Below are positions 43,031-51,962 of a stretch of 64,000 nt of DNA, in pieces (the first letter of the stretch is position 1; each line of letters starts with the position of its first letter). The notes under the pieces were generated by a model. It was not told the origin of the DNA. It saw nothing but the letters and a program-made list of their open reading frames with translations, and searched no databases. Origin of the DNA: Microterricola pindariensis (GTDB lineage: Bacteria; Actinomycetota; Actinomycetes; Actinomycetales; Microbacteriaceae). A program made the translations under genes and the position numbers. Where the stretch lies: the NCBI RefSeq assembly GCF_002936985.1, contig NZ_MPZN01000015.1:1-64000 (forward strand), read 5' to 3'.

Positions 43031-44457
43031 GCCGGGAGGCTGCGGCACCGCCCAGCCTCTGGCTCGACGCGTTGGTGGCCTCCGGCGCCGACGACTTGCG
43101 GCCGCGCCCAGCGCTCGGCCGCAACGCCGCCTTCGACGTCTGCATCGTCGGCGGCGGCCTGACCGGGCTGTGGACTGCGTACTACCTGGCGAAGGCCGAC
43201 CCGAGCCTGAAGATCGCCGTGCTGGAGAAGCACATCGCCGGCTACGGCGCCTCCGGGCGGAACGGCGGCTGGTGCTCGTCGCTGTTCCCCACCTCCGCGG
43301 AGGCGTTGGAGCGCAGCCACGGGCGGGAGGCGGCCGTCGCCATGCGGCAGGCCATGATCGACACCGTCGACGAGGTCGCCCGGGCGAGCGCCGCCGAGGG
43401 CATCGACTGCGATTTCGCCCAAGGCGGCACGGTCTCCTTCGCGCGCAACGCCCCGCAGCTGGCTGCGGCCACGGCCGACGTCGCCGCCGCGGCCGCGTAC
43501 GGCGTCGACAAGCTGGAGCTCTGGGGCGCCGAGCAGGTCGGCGAGCGGTTCGGGGCGCGGGGATCCGGCAGCGAGCGCCCGCTCGGCGCCGTCTTCGACC
43601 CGTCCTGCGCCCGGATCCAGCCGGCGAAGCTGGTGCGCGGGCTGGCCCGGGTGGTCGAGTCGCTCGGCGTCTCCCTCTTCGAGCACACCGAGGTCACCAA
43701 CTGGTTCGCCCGCCGGGTCCGGTTCCGCTCCGAGCTGCCCGACGGCAGCAGCGTCGACGGCGCGGTGTCGGCGACGAACATCGTGATCGCCGTCGAGGGG
43801 TACGGGGCGGCGCTGCCCCGGGTCGGCCGGCACGTGCTGCCGCTGTACTCGCTGATGATCGCGACAGAGCCGCTCAGCGACGACGTCTGGCGCGAGATCG
43901 GCATCGAGCACGGCCAGACGTTCACCGACTACCGCCACCTCGTGATCTACGGCCAGCGCACGGCCGACAACCGGCTCGCCTTCGGCGGGCGCGGCGCCCG
44001 CTACCACTGGGGCAGCGCAATCCGCGAGGAATACGACCGCGACCCGCGCGTCTTCGGCCACCTGCAGCGCACCCTCGTCGACCTCTTCCCCGCTGCGGCG
44101 GATGCCGCCATCACCCACCGGTGGGGCGGGCCGCTCGGGGTCAGCCGCGACTGGCATGCGACGGCGAGCTTCAACCCGAAGACCGGTGTCGGCATCGCCG
44201 GCGGCTATGTCGGCGACGGGCTGAGCACCACGAACCTGGCCGGCCGCACCCTCAGCGCGCTGATCCGGGACGAGCAGGGCCCGCTGACGGAGCTGCCCTG
44301 GGTCAACCACCGCTCGCCGCGCTGGGAGCCGGAGCCGCTGCGCTTCGTCGGCTCTAACCTGGGGCTTCTCGCCACGGGCCTCGCCGATGTCGAGCAGGGG
44401 CTGACCAAGCGGCCGTCGCTCGCCGCGAAGCTGATGGCGCCGCTCACCGGCCACTGA
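43015..44457 (+). CDS. FAD-dependent amine oxidoreductase (DAO family, PuuB-like)
   Basis: A 480-residue flavoprotein from GTG 43015. The Rossmann FAD motif is FDVCIVGGGLTGLWTAYYLAK near residue 40, followed by GASGRNGGWCSSLFPTS, the GRNGG motif typical of gamma-glutamylputrescine oxidase-like enzymes. The C-terminal FAD-contact region is GVGIAGGYVGDGLSTTNLAGRTL. It probably oxidises an amine to an aldehyde, feeding the divergent aldehyde dehydrogenase. No glutamylpolyamine synthetase (PuuA) gene is in the window, so the substrate may be a free amine. Confidence 0.88.
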   Translation: MVAALSREAAAPPSLWLDALVASGADDLRPRPALGRNAAFDVCIVGGGLTGLWTAYYLAKADPSLKIAVLEKHIAGYGASGRNGGWCSSLFPTSAEALERSHGREAAVAMRQAMIDTVDEVARASAAEGIDCDFAQGGTVSFARNAPQLAAATADVAAAAAYGVDKLELWGAEQVGERFGARGSGSERPLGAVFDPSCARIQPAKLVRGLARVVESLGVSLFEHTEVTNWFARRVRFRSELPDGSSVDGAVSATNIVIAVEGYGAALPRVGRHVLPLYSLMIATEPLSDDVWREIGIEHGQTFTDYRHLVIYGQRTADNRLAFGGRGARYHWGSAIREEYDRDPRVFGHLQRTLVDLFPAAADAAITHRWGGPLGVSRDWHATASFNPKTGVGIAGGYVGDGLSTTNLAGRTLSALIRDEQGPLTELPWVNHRSPRWEPEPLRFVGSNLGLLATGLADVEQGLTKRPSLAAKLMAPLTGH

Positions 44458-44570
44458 CCCGGACAGGCACCGGCCCGGACGGGTTCCGGCCCGGGCAGGC
44501 ACCGGCAGCGGAGCTGCGCCGGCACCGGAGCCGGCCACCGGCACCGGCGCTGCGCCGCACGGCGGACGTT
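44458..44570. repeat. GC-rich short-repeat stretch 3' of the FAD oxidase gene
   Basis: The sequence is built from diverged copies of GGCACCGG/GGACAGG/GGGCAGGCACCGG (for example CAGGCACCGG at 44464 and 44494, then CGGCACCGG and CGGAGCCGG). It starts directly at the TGA of the preceding gene. No gene is visible. Confidence 0.55.
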
Positions 44571-44651
44571 GAGCTGCCCGGCTCGGCTGTTGCCGCGATT
44601 CCCGGGCGCGTCGCGCCGCCCAGGGTGGAACGATCCGTACACTGAGCGACT

Positions 44652-45107
44652 ATGTCCACCATTACAAGCACCCCACTCTGGGCGCCCCTCTACGGCGCAT
44701 CCTTCGGCGAGGCCTTCTCGCGTTTCTGGAAGAAGTACGCCACCTTCTCTGGCCGCGCCAGCCGCAGCGAGTACTGGTACTGGGCGCTGGCCAACGGCCT
44801 GGTGCTGCTGGTGCTGTTCGGCGCCACCCTCGCGCTCGGCCTGCCCACCTCCACCGTCGATCCGGCTACGGGCACCTCGACGCCCGGTGTGATTGCAGTG
44901 ATCGGCCTCGTGCTCATCGGGGCATGGACGCTCGCGACCGTCATCCCGGGGCTCGCCCTCACCGTGCGCCGACTGCACGACATCAACTTCAGCGGCTGGA
45001 TGTGGTTCCTCAACCTGATCCCGTCGATCGGCTCACTGATCATCTTCATCTTCACCGTGCTGCCCTCCGACCCGCGCGGGGCGCGGTTCGACCAGCCGAC
45101 CGCCTGA
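44652..45107 (+). CDS. DUF805 family membrane protein
   Basis: A 151-residue protein with the DUF805 pattern: FSRFWKKYATFSGRASRSEYWYWAL near residue 22, then hydrophobic helices at about 50-68, 80-103 and 117-137, and the conserved VRRLHDINFSGWMWFLNLIP loop. The role of DUF805 proteins (E. coli YhaH/YhaI) is not known. ATG 44652 is 8 bases after TACACT (44638-44643). Its last 56 bases overlap the 3' end of the convergent DUF4192 gene. Confidence 0.88.
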   Translation: MSTITSTPLWAPLYGASFGEAFSRFWKKYATFSGRASRSEYWYWALANGLVLLVLFGATLALGLPTSTVDPATGTSTPGVIAVIGLVLIGAWTLATVIPGLALTVRRLHDINFSGWMWFLNLIPSIGSLIIFIFTVLPSDPRGARFDQPTA

Positions 45108-46235
45108 TCCGCCGCGGTGCCGGCCGCTCCACCGGCACCGCGAACGCCCACTCCGGCAGGTGCCCGGCCCGGAGCATGGCATCCAGCAGGCCGGCCAGCC
45201 CGTAGCCGGGGTCGATGCCCAGGGCCATGCCCAGCAGCACCCGGCCCTGCTGCTGCGCCCGAGCGCCCAGTTCAGCCAGGCGAGCAGGGTGAGTGGCGGC
45301 GGCTTGCGGCTGCGCGGGGCCCGCGCCACGAGCTCCAGCAGGAGGGCGATCGCCGCCTCGATCCGCTCCGGGTCTGGTCGCGGCCCCTCCCCCCAGAGCA
45401 GTCGGGCGCTCTGCTCACCCGCACCCGGTTCGCCGGCGGCGAAGCGCTCGTTCTCGCGCTCCGCCGCGAGGCCAGCGCCCGCCCCGAAGGCGAACTGCAG
45501 CAGGAGCACGTCCCTGCTGGGCGGCGACTGCATCGTGAAGAGCAGCGCGGCCGCGTGCAGGTCACTCAGCTCGCCAGGCTGCCCGGCGAGGCTCGACTCC
45601 ACGATCGCCGGAACATCCAGCAGGACGTCCAGCTCGGCCGACGGCACGCCGAGCGCCACGGGGTCACGGGCCATCTCCCGGAACCGGGCGAGGAGGCGGC
45701 CGATCCGCTGCCGGGTCGCGAGGTCCGCCGAGGACTCCTCCAGCGCTGGACCGTGCTGGTCATCGAGGGCGGCCGGCCGGCCGGCGCCCGCCGGGCGGGC
45801 GGCCGCGATCAGCTCGAGCGCGCGCCCGCCGCGCGGCACCGCCGTGTCGAAGTAGGACGCCCAGCCGTCGGCGGCGACGCACAGGGCGTCCCGCACCCGG
45901 AAGCCGGACTGGCCGGCGTGGAAGATCAGCGCGTTCATGAGCTCGCCGTGCGGCGGGATGCCGCCGGCGCCGAAGCGGGCAGCCGTGTACGCCACCGGCA
46001 CCACGGCATCCACCTCGGGGATCTTGCAGAGCATGCCGATCAGCGAGGACGCCATGGCGCTCACGGTGTCGGCATCGACCGGTCCGTCCGGCGGCAGGTC
46101 GACGCGGAGCGCCCCGCAGCTGCGTGAGCCCCGAAAGGCGACAAGCACCATGCTCTGAACCGGCCGGAAGCCGGCCAGCTCGGGCACGATGGCCAGGAAC
46201 TCCTGCGGCTCGTGGGCCGTGATGATCGTTGTCAT
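45052..46235 (-). pseudogene. DUF4192 family protein gene with a -1 frameshift
   Basis: From ATG 46235 the frame encodes the DUF4192 family (FLAIVPELAGFRPVQSMVLVAFRGSR, CGALRVDLPPDG, RVRDALCVAADGW, LLDVPAIVESSLAG, LLAWLNWALG). After LLAWLNWALG the frame is lost, while the expected ending VLLGMALGIDPGYGLAGLLDAML...LPEWAF continues in another frame to TGA at 45052. Restoring one C in the CCC at 45258-45260 gives a protein of about 394 residues. The family is actinobacterial and of unknown function. Because the break is in a homopolymer, a sequencing or assembly error is possible. The 3' end overlaps the convergent DUF805 gene. Confidence 0.75.
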
Positions 46236-46286
46236 GCGGCGATTCTTCGCCGGGCACGCACCCGTCGGAAGCCCCCAGCTGGCGGG

Positions 46287-46379
46287 TGTGCACAACTGCT
46301 GGTCCGGGCCGCCCTGTGCACAACTCACGCGGTGCACAACTCGCCCGGTGCACAACTGACGCGGTGCACGCACGCGGCG
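46287..46379. repeat. 16-bp tandem repeat of TGTGCACAACT, four units plus one upstream copy
   Basis: GTGCACAACTCACGCG-type units start at 46316, 46332, 46348 and 46364, and an additional TGTGCACAACT lies at 46287. The block ends 19 bases before the stop codon (46399) of the minus-strand ABC gene. Each unit carries a TTGTGCACA/C word on the minus strand, one base away from the actinobacterial DnaA box TTGTCCACA. Confidence 0.88.
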
Positions 46380-46398
46380 GGGAGCCCGGCCCGGCCGG

Positions 46399-48486
46399 TT
46401 AGGCCGCGCCCTCCTCGCCCTCCAATGCCGGAGCCTCGAACTGCGCGTTGTACAGGCGGTAGTACGCGCCGCCCTCCTGCAGCAGCTCGGCATGCGTGCC
46501 CTGTTCGACGATCTGCCCGTTCTCCATCACCACGATGAGGTCGGCGTCCCGGATCGTGGAGAGCCGGTGGGCGATGACGAAGCTGGTGCGGTCGCTGCGC
46601 AGGGCGTTCATGGCCTTCTGCACGAGCAGCTCGGTGCGGGTGTCGACCGAGCTCGTCGCCTCGTCCAGGATCAGCACGCTCGGCTGGGCGAGGAAGGCGC
46701 GCGCGATCGTGATCAGCTGCTTCTCGCCGGCACTGATGTTGCCGGCCTCGTCGTCGAGCACCGTGTCGTATCCCTCCGGGAGGGCGCGCACGAAGCGGTC
46801 GACGTAGGTGGCCTGGGAGGCGGCGAGGATCTCCTCCTCCGTGGCACCCGGCCGGCCGTAGGCGATGTTCTCCCGGATGGTGCCGCCGAACAGCCAGGTG
46901 TCCTGCAACACCATGCCCATCCGGCCGCGCAGCTCCGCCCTGGTCATCGTCGCGATGTCCGTGCCGTCCAGCGTGATCCGGCCGGAGTCCAGTTCGTAGA
47001 AGCGCATGATCAAGTTGACCAGCGTGGTCTTGCCCGCACCGGTCGGCCCGACGATGGCGATCGTGTGCCCGGGCTCGGCGACGAGATTCACGTTCTCGAT
47101 CAGCGGCTTGTCCGGGGCGTAGCGGAAGCAGACGTCCTCGAACACGAGGCGGCCGCTGCCCTCCCCGGATGCCGCGCGACCGGACCCCGCGCGCTCAGAC
47201 TCCGCGCGCTCGGATGCCGCGGCCAGGGCGCCTGCGCGCGCCGGCGCGGCGGGGGCCGGTGCCGCCCCGGCAGACGCCACGGCATCCGGGCTCTGCTCCT
47301 CGGCGTCGAGCAGCTGGAACACCCGCTCGGCCGAGGCGACGCCGGACTGCAGCAGGTTCGCCATCGAGCCCAGCTGGCTGAGCGGCTGCGTGAACTGCCG
47401 GGAGTACTGGATGAAGGCCTGCACGTCGCCGAGGCTCATCTGGCCGCTGGCGACCATCAGGCCGCCGATCACGGCGATGGCGACGTAGACGAGGTTCCCG
47501 ACGAACATCATCGCCGGCATGATGATGCCGGAGACGAACTGGGCGCCGAAGCTGGCCCCGTACAGCTCCTCGTTCTTCTCGGTGAACTCGTCGTTCGTCT
47601 CCTGCTGGCGGCCGAAGACCTTGACCAGGGAGTGCCCGGTGTAGGTCTCCTCGATGCGCGCGTTCAGCTCGCCGGTGTGCTTCCACTGGTCGACGAAGAG
47701 CTTCTGCGAGCGCTTGCCAATGATCACCGTGATGAGCAGCGTCAGCGGGATGGTCACGAGCGCGACGAGCGCGAGCAGCGGCGAGATGGTGAACATCATG
47801 ACCATCACGCCGATGACGGTCAGGATCGACGTCAAGGCCTGGCTCAGCGTCTGCTGCAGGCTCTGCGAGACGTTGTCGATGTCGTTCGTGACCCTGCTGA
47901 GCAGTTCGCCGCGCTGCGTCTTGTCGAAATAGCTGAGCGGGAGCGCGTTCAGCTTCACCTCGATGTCCTGCCGGAGCCGGTAGACGGTGCGCTGCACGCT
48001 GCCGTTCAGCACGAAGCCCTGCAGCCAGAGGAACAGCGAGGCTGCGAGGTAGAGCGCGAGCACGCCGAGCAGCACGCTGCCGAGTGCGGCGAAGTCGATG
48101 CCCTGCCCCGGGGTGAGGTTCATCGAGGAGAGCATGTCGGCCAGCTGGCCCTGCCCGGAGGAGCGCAGCTGCTCGAGCACCTCCTCCTTCGTCGCGCCGG
48201 CCGGCATCTGGGCCGAGACGACGCCCTCGAAGATGATGTTCGTGCCCTGGCCGAGCAGCTTGGGGCCGAGCACGCTGAACACGACGCCGATGACGGCGAG
48301 GATCGTGACGGAGATGATCTGGAACCACTCGGGGCGGAGCCGGCCGAGCAGCCGCTTCAGCGACGGGCCGAAGTTCATCGCCTTCTCGACGGGGGCGGCG
48401 CCCGCCATCGGCCCGCGCCCCATCGGGCCGCGCCGGGGAGCAGCGGTCGCGGCGCCCTCCGTCGTGTTGTCGTCTGCCTCGCTCAT
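46399..48486 (-). CDS. ABC exporter half-transporter (permease + ATPase), canonical half
   Basis: A 695-residue protein from ATG 48486, overlapping the upstream ABC gene by 4 bases. An N-terminal Gly/Pro/Arg-rich segment (about 60 residues) precedes six transmembrane helices (about 60-390). The ATPase domain has GPTGAGKTT near 490, the signature-like ISAGEKQL near 595 and Walker B LILDEATSSVD with the catalytic Glu. A long Ala/Glu/Arg-rich insertion joins the membrane and ATPase parts (about 415-450). It forms a heterodimer with the next upstream gene and pumps drugs or lipids out of the cell, as BmrCD/TM287-288 do. Confidence 0.92.
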   Translation of the reverse strand: MSEADDNTTEGAATAAPRRGPMGRGPMAGAAPVEKAMNFGPSLKRLLGRLRPEWFQIISVTILAVIGVVFSVLGPKLLGQGTNIIFEGVVSAQMPAGATKEEVLEQLRSSGQGQLADMLSSMNLTPGQGIDFAALGSVLLGVLALYLAASLFLWLQGFVLNGSVQRTVYRLRQDIEVKLNALPLSYFDKTQRGELLSRVTNDIDNVSQSLQQTLSQALTSILTVIGVMVMMFTISPLLALVALVTIPLTLLITVIIGKRSQKLFVDQWKHTGELNARIEETYTGHSLVKVFGRQQETNDEFTEKNEELYGASFGAQFVSGIIMPAMMFVGNLVYVAIAVIGGLMVASGQMSLGDVQAFIQYSRQFTQPLSQLGSMANLLQSGVASAERVFQLLDAEEQSPDAVASAGAAPAPAAPARAGALAAASERAESERAGSGRAASGEGSGRLVFEDVCFRYAPDKPLIENVNLVAEPGHTIAIVGPTGAGKTTLVNLIMRFYELDSGRITLDGTDIATMTRAELRGRMGMVLQDTWLFGGTIRENIAYGRPGATEEEILAASQATYVDRFVRALPEGYDTVLDDEAGNISAGEKQLITIARAFLAQPSVLILDEATSSVDTRTELLVQKAMNALRSDRTSFVIAHRLSTIRDADLIVVMENGQIVEQGTHAELLQEGGAYYRLYNAQFEAPALEGEEGAA

Positions 48487-50216
48487 GCTGCCTCCTCCGC
48501 GGTGAGCTGCGAAGAGACGATCTCCGCATAGGTCTCCGAGCTCTCCAGCAGCTCGTCGTGCGTGCCGCGGCCGACGATCTCACCGCCCTCGAGCACCAGG
48601 ATCTGGTCGGCGTCGACGATGGTCGACACCCTTTGAGCGACGATGAACAGCGTGGCGTCGCCGATGTCGGCCCGCAGCGCCCGACGCAGGTTCGCATCGG
48701 TGGTGAGGTCCAGCGCAGAGAAGGAGTCGTCGAAGATGTAGATCGCCGGCCGCTTCACGAGGGCTCTGGCGATCGCCAGCCGCTGTCGTTGGCCGCCGGA
48801 CACGTTGGTGCCGCCCTGGCTGATGGGCGCGTCGAGCCCGCCGGGCATCGAGGCGACGAAGTCCCGGGCCTGGGCGACCCCGAGGGCGTGCCAGAGCTCC
48901 TCATCGGTTGCATCGCTCTTGCCGTAGCGCAGGTTGCTGGCCACCGTTCCGGAGAACAGGTAGGGCTTCTGCGGCACCAGGCCAATGTGGCCCCAGAGCA
49001 GCTCCTGATCGATCTCCCGCACGTCGACCCCGTCGATCTCCACCGTGCCGGCGGTGGCGTCGAACAGCCGCGGCAGCAGGTTGACGAGGGTGGTCTTGCC
49101 GGAGCCGGTGCTGCCGATGACGGCGGTCGTCGTGCCCGGGCGCGTGATGAAGCTCACGTCGGTCAGCACCGGCTGCTCGGCCCCCGGGTAGGAGAACGCG
49201 ACGTCATCCAGCGCGATGGAGCCGACCCCGTGCAGGCTGACGACGGGGTTCGCCGGCGGTGTGACGCTCGGCTCCGTGCCGAGCACCTCCTGGATGCGGT
49301 CGGCGCAGACGGCGGCGCGCGGGATCATGACCGCCATGAACGTCGCCATCATGACGGACATCAGGATCTGCATGAGGTAGCTGAGGAACGCCGTCAGGGT
49401 GCCCACCTGCATGGAGCCGTCATCGATCCGGAATGCCCCGAACCAGAGCACGGCGATGCTGGAGACGTTGAGCACGAGCATCACGACGGGGAACAGCAGG
49501 GCCATGAGGCGCCCCGCCCGCAGCGCCGTGTCGGTGAGCTCGGCGTTGGCGGTGCCGAAGCGCGCGGCCTCGATCGGCTCGCGCACGAAGGCGCGGATCA
49601 CCCGGATGCCGGTGAGCTGCTCGCGCAGCACCGTGTTCACCCGGTCGATGCGCTTCTGCATGGAGCGGAACAGCGGCACCATGCGCATCACGATCAGCCC
49701 GACCGCGATGAGCAGCACGGGCACCGCGACCGCGATCAGCCAGGACAGCTCGAGGTCCTGCCGCATCGCCATGATGATGCCACCGACGCAGAGGATGGGC
49801 GCGCTGACCAGGATGGTGCAGGTCATCAGCACCAGCATCTGCACCTGTTGCACGTCGTTGGTGGAGCGGGTGATCAGCGAGGGCGCGCCGAAGAGCGCGA
49901 CCTCGCGCTCCGAGAACTGGCCGACCTTCTCGAACACGCCCTGGCGGAGGTCCCGGCCGAGCGCCATGGCGGCGCGCGCGCCGAAGTAGACGGCCATGAT
50001 CGCGCAGATCACCTGGCCGAGGGTGATCAGCAGCATCCACCCGCCCGTCGTGATGATGTACGCCGTGTCGCCCTTCGCGACGCCCTGGTCGATGATGTCG
50101 GCGTTGAGCGTCGGCAGGTAGAGCGAGGCGATCGACTGCGCCAGTTGGAACACGACCACCCAGAGGAGCAGCCAGCGGTAGGGCTTCAAATAGCGCCAGA
50201 CCAGTGGGAGAAGCAT
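48483..50216 (-). CDS. ABC exporter half-transporter with a degenerate ATPase site
   Basis: A 577-residue protein from ATG 50216 with GGAG four bases upstream. Six transmembrane helices occupy about residues 15-310. The ATPase domain has GSTGSGKTT near 370 and the signature NVSGGQRQRL near 475. Walker B reads IYIFDDSFSALD, with Asp where the catalytic Glu is expected. Heterodimeric exporters have one such degenerate half; the partner (46399-48486) keeps the Glu but has a weaker signature, matching that division of labour. It follows the TetR gene by 7 bases, so it is repressed with it. Confidence 0.92.
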   Translation of the reverse strand: MLLPLVWRYLKPYRWLLLWVVVFQLAQSIASLYLPTLNADIIDQGVAKGDTAYIITTGGWMLLITLGQVICAIMAVYFGARAAMALGRDLRQGVFEKVGQFSEREVALFGAPSLITRSTNDVQQVQMLVLMTCTILVSAPILCVGGIIMAMRQDLELSWLIAVAVPVLLIAVGLIVMRMVPLFRSMQKRIDRVNTVLREQLTGIRVIRAFVREPIEAARFGTANAELTDTALRAGRLMALLFPVVMLVLNVSSIAVLWFGAFRIDDGSMQVGTLTAFLSYLMQILMSVMMATFMAVMIPRAAVCADRIQEVLGTEPSVTPPANPVVSLHGVGSIALDDVAFSYPGAEQPVLTDVSFITRPGTTTAVIGSTGSGKTTLVNLLPRLFDATAGTVEIDGVDVREIDQELLWGHIGLVPQKPYLFSGTVASNLRYGKSDATDEELWHALGVAQARDFVASMPGGLDAPISQGGTNVSGGQRQRLAIARALVKRPAIYIFDDSFSALDLTTDANLRRALRADIGDATLFIVAQRVSTIVDADQILVLEGGEIVGRGTHDELLESSETYAEIVSSQLTAEEAA

Positions 50217-50223
50217 GGGACTC

Positions 50224-50868
50224 CTAGTCGTTCGAGGGGGCGGTGGTGAGGGTCTGTGCCGGGGCGGATGCAGCAGCGGCCAGCCCGTGCAGGAGCAGCG
50301 CGGCGATCTCCGCCGTCGTGAAGTTCTCCCCCTCGCTGAGCAGCGGGTGCGTCATCGAGAGCGTGGTCAGCCGGATCATCTGGGCGGCCCGGCGGGGTGG
50401 CACGCGCAGCTCGTCGGTGTGCCGCGCGAGCACCTCGGCGACGGCGAGGAGGATCGGCTCGCTGTCCGGGCGCGCGTGCCTGCCGGCATCCGCCCGCGAC
50501 CTCGACCAGAAGTCGAGCGCGACCATGAGGCCGAAGAGTTCGCGCACACGCACCTGCAGCAGCGACACGATGGTCGCGACCGACTCGTCCAGGTCGGCGG
50601 CGGGCGGGATCTGAAGCAGGGACGCCGCGAGCGCCCCGCCGTCCATGTGCCGGTGCAGGGCGGCGGCGAGCAACTCCTCCTTGTCGGCGAAGACACGATA
50701 GATGGTGCCCTCGGCGATGCCGGCGGCGGCCGCGATCTGCTTGCTGGTGACATCGCGCCCGTGCGCGATGAGCAGCGGGATGGTGGCGTCCAGGATGGCG
50801 CTGCGCCGCTCGTCGCGGCCGAGCGGCTTGGCTCGGCCGGGCTTCACGGATGCGGCGGCGGGAATCAC
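50224..50868 (-). CDS. TetR-family transcriptional repressor of the ABC exporter
   Basis: A 214-residue protein starting at GTG 50868. The HTH is at about residues 20-65 (RDERRSAILDATIPLLIAHGRDVTSKQIAAAAGIAEGTIYRVFADKEELLAAAL). The C-terminal domain would bind the drug or lipid inducer. GTG 50868 is 6 bases after TACGAT (minus strand, 50880-50875), so the message is probably leaderless. A perfect 20-bp palindrome (50882-50901) covers the promoter just upstream, pointing to autoregulation of the TetR-ABC-ABC operon. Confidence 0.92.
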   Translation of the reverse strand: MIPAAASVKPGRAKPLGRDERRSAILDATIPLLIAHGRDVTSKQIAAAAGIAEGTIYRVFADKEELLAAALHRHMDGGALAASLLQIPPAADLDESVATIVSLLQVRVRELFGLMVALDFWSRSRADAGRHARPDSEPILLAVAEVLARHTDELRVPPRRAAQMIRLTTLSMTHPLLSEGENFTTAEIAALLLHGLAAAASAPAQTLTTAPSND

Positions 50869-50881
50869 TCGTGAATCGTAA

Positions 50882-50901
50882 CTGAGTGAGCGCTCACTCA
50901 G
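50882..50901. promoter_or_regulatory. TetR operator: perfect 20-bp palindrome
   Basis: CTGAGTGAGCGCTCACTCAG is fully palindromic and lies directly upstream of the TACGAT -10 box of the TetR gene, within the spacer/-35 region. The TGAGTGA half-site is typical for TetR-family repressors. Confidence 0.85.
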
Positions 50902-51011
50902 CTAGGGACGGCCTTCCGCTCTCGGTGAACACGCAGCGCGTGCAGTGCGCACTCGCGGCCGGCGCGTTCCCGCGGCCCCGGGCACGCCGACGAGCCGCGT
51001 CCGGACATGCG

Positions 51012-51046
51012 GGGGCCCGGCCGGTGCGCTGCACCGGCCGGGCCCC
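51012..51046. terminator. Terminator hairpin at the end of the tctCBA-aldolase operon
   Basis: Arms 51012-51027 and 51031-51046 form a perfect 16-bp stem (GGGGCCCGGCCGGTGC) with a 3-base loop, extended with a bulge by GGACA...TGTCC. It lies 9 bases beyond the stop codon of the minus-strand aldolase gene. Confidence 0.85.
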
Positions 51047-51055
51047 TGTCCGTGC

Positions 51056-51925
51056 TCAGGCGTAGGCCGCGACGACGCGCTCGATCTCGCGGACGGTCTC
51101 CGCGCTCGGCGCCTCGATCGCCATCCGGACGGTTCCGCCCCGGATGCCGAGCGCCCGGTAGGCCGCCTTCATGCGCCCCATGTTGCCCTGCACTGTGTCG
51201 ACGGCGTCGTCCACGTCCCTCTGGGCGGCGGCGATGGCCTGCGCGTCACCGGTTGCCGCGGCGGCGGCCAGCGCCCGGAACGGCTTGGGCAGCACGGAGG
51301 AGATGCCGGAGATGACGCCCTGCGCGCCGTAGCGCTCCGCGCGCGCCAGATCGCGGTCTCCCCCGGTGTAGATGAGGAAGGACTCCGGCACGACCGCCCG
51401 GTAGGCGGCCAGCTGCTCGAGCGGCTCGTCGCTGACCTTGGCGCCGACGAAGTTGGGCAGCTGGGCGATGCGGGCCATCAGCTCGTTGCTGACGAAGTTG
51501 CCGCTGACGGCCCGGAAGACGTAGACGTACACGTCGATGCCGTCGGCCGCCGCGCTGATCTGGCTGAAGTAGTCCAGCAGCGCGGCATCCGTCGCCTTGA
51601 GGTAGTACGGGGTCAGCACGGCGACCTCGGTGGCGCCGGCCTCGCGGGCCTGCTGCAGGTAGCGCAGCGCGTCGTAGACGCTTGCACCGCCGACGTGCAC
51701 GACGACGCGCATGACGGGGGCCAGCACCTCGAGGCTGAGCGCGGTCAGCGCGCCGCGCTCCTCGAAGCTGAGCGCCGGGAACTCCCCCGTCGTGCCGAGC
51801 ACGAATGCGCCCTCGTTGCCGGATTTGGCGACGTACTCGAGGATCTCGCGCGAGCCGTCGAGATCGAGCCGCCCGTCCTCGTGGAAGGCGACGGGGACGG
51901 CGGTGAGGATGTCTCTTCTGGTCAT
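51056..51925 (-). CDS. DHDPS/N-acetylneuraminate-lyase-family aldolase or dehydratase
   Basis: A 289-residue (beta/alpha)8 class I aldolase. The family motif GTTGEFPALSFEER is near residue 44, the catalytic Tyr region VLTPYYLKATD near 128, and the Schiff-base Lys in VGAKVSDEP near 160. The family includes dihydrodipicolinate synthase, KDG aldolase, 5-keto-4-deoxyglucarate dehydratase and sialic acid lyase. A biosynthetic DapA is unlikely because the gene is last in a transporter operon (tctC-tctB-tctA-this gene), 37 bases after tctA. A role cleaving a 2-keto-3-deoxy sugar acid in the pathway fed by the transporter is the most likely. Confidence 0.82.
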   Translation of the reverse strand: MTRRDILTAVPVAFHEDGRLDLDGSREILEYVAKSGNEGAFVLGTTGEFPALSFEERGALTALSLEVLAPVMRVVVHVGGASVYDALRYLQQAREAGATEVAVLTPYYLKATDAALLDYFSQISAAADGIDVYVYVFRAVSGNFVSNELMARIAQLPNFVGAKVSDEPLEQLAAYRAVVPESFLIYTGGDRDLARAERYGAQGVISGISSVLPKPFRALAAAAATGDAQAIAAAQRDVDDAVDTVQGNMGRMKAAYRALGIRGGTVRMAIEAPSAETVREIERVVAAYA

Positions 51926-51962
51926 GATTTCTTTCTGTGGGTGAGGGATGTCTGGGGCCGGC

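Noticed and set aside
46287-46379. Regular 16-bp repeats considered as a CRISPR array
   Set aside because: Units are contiguous and too short, with no unique spacers and no cas genes.
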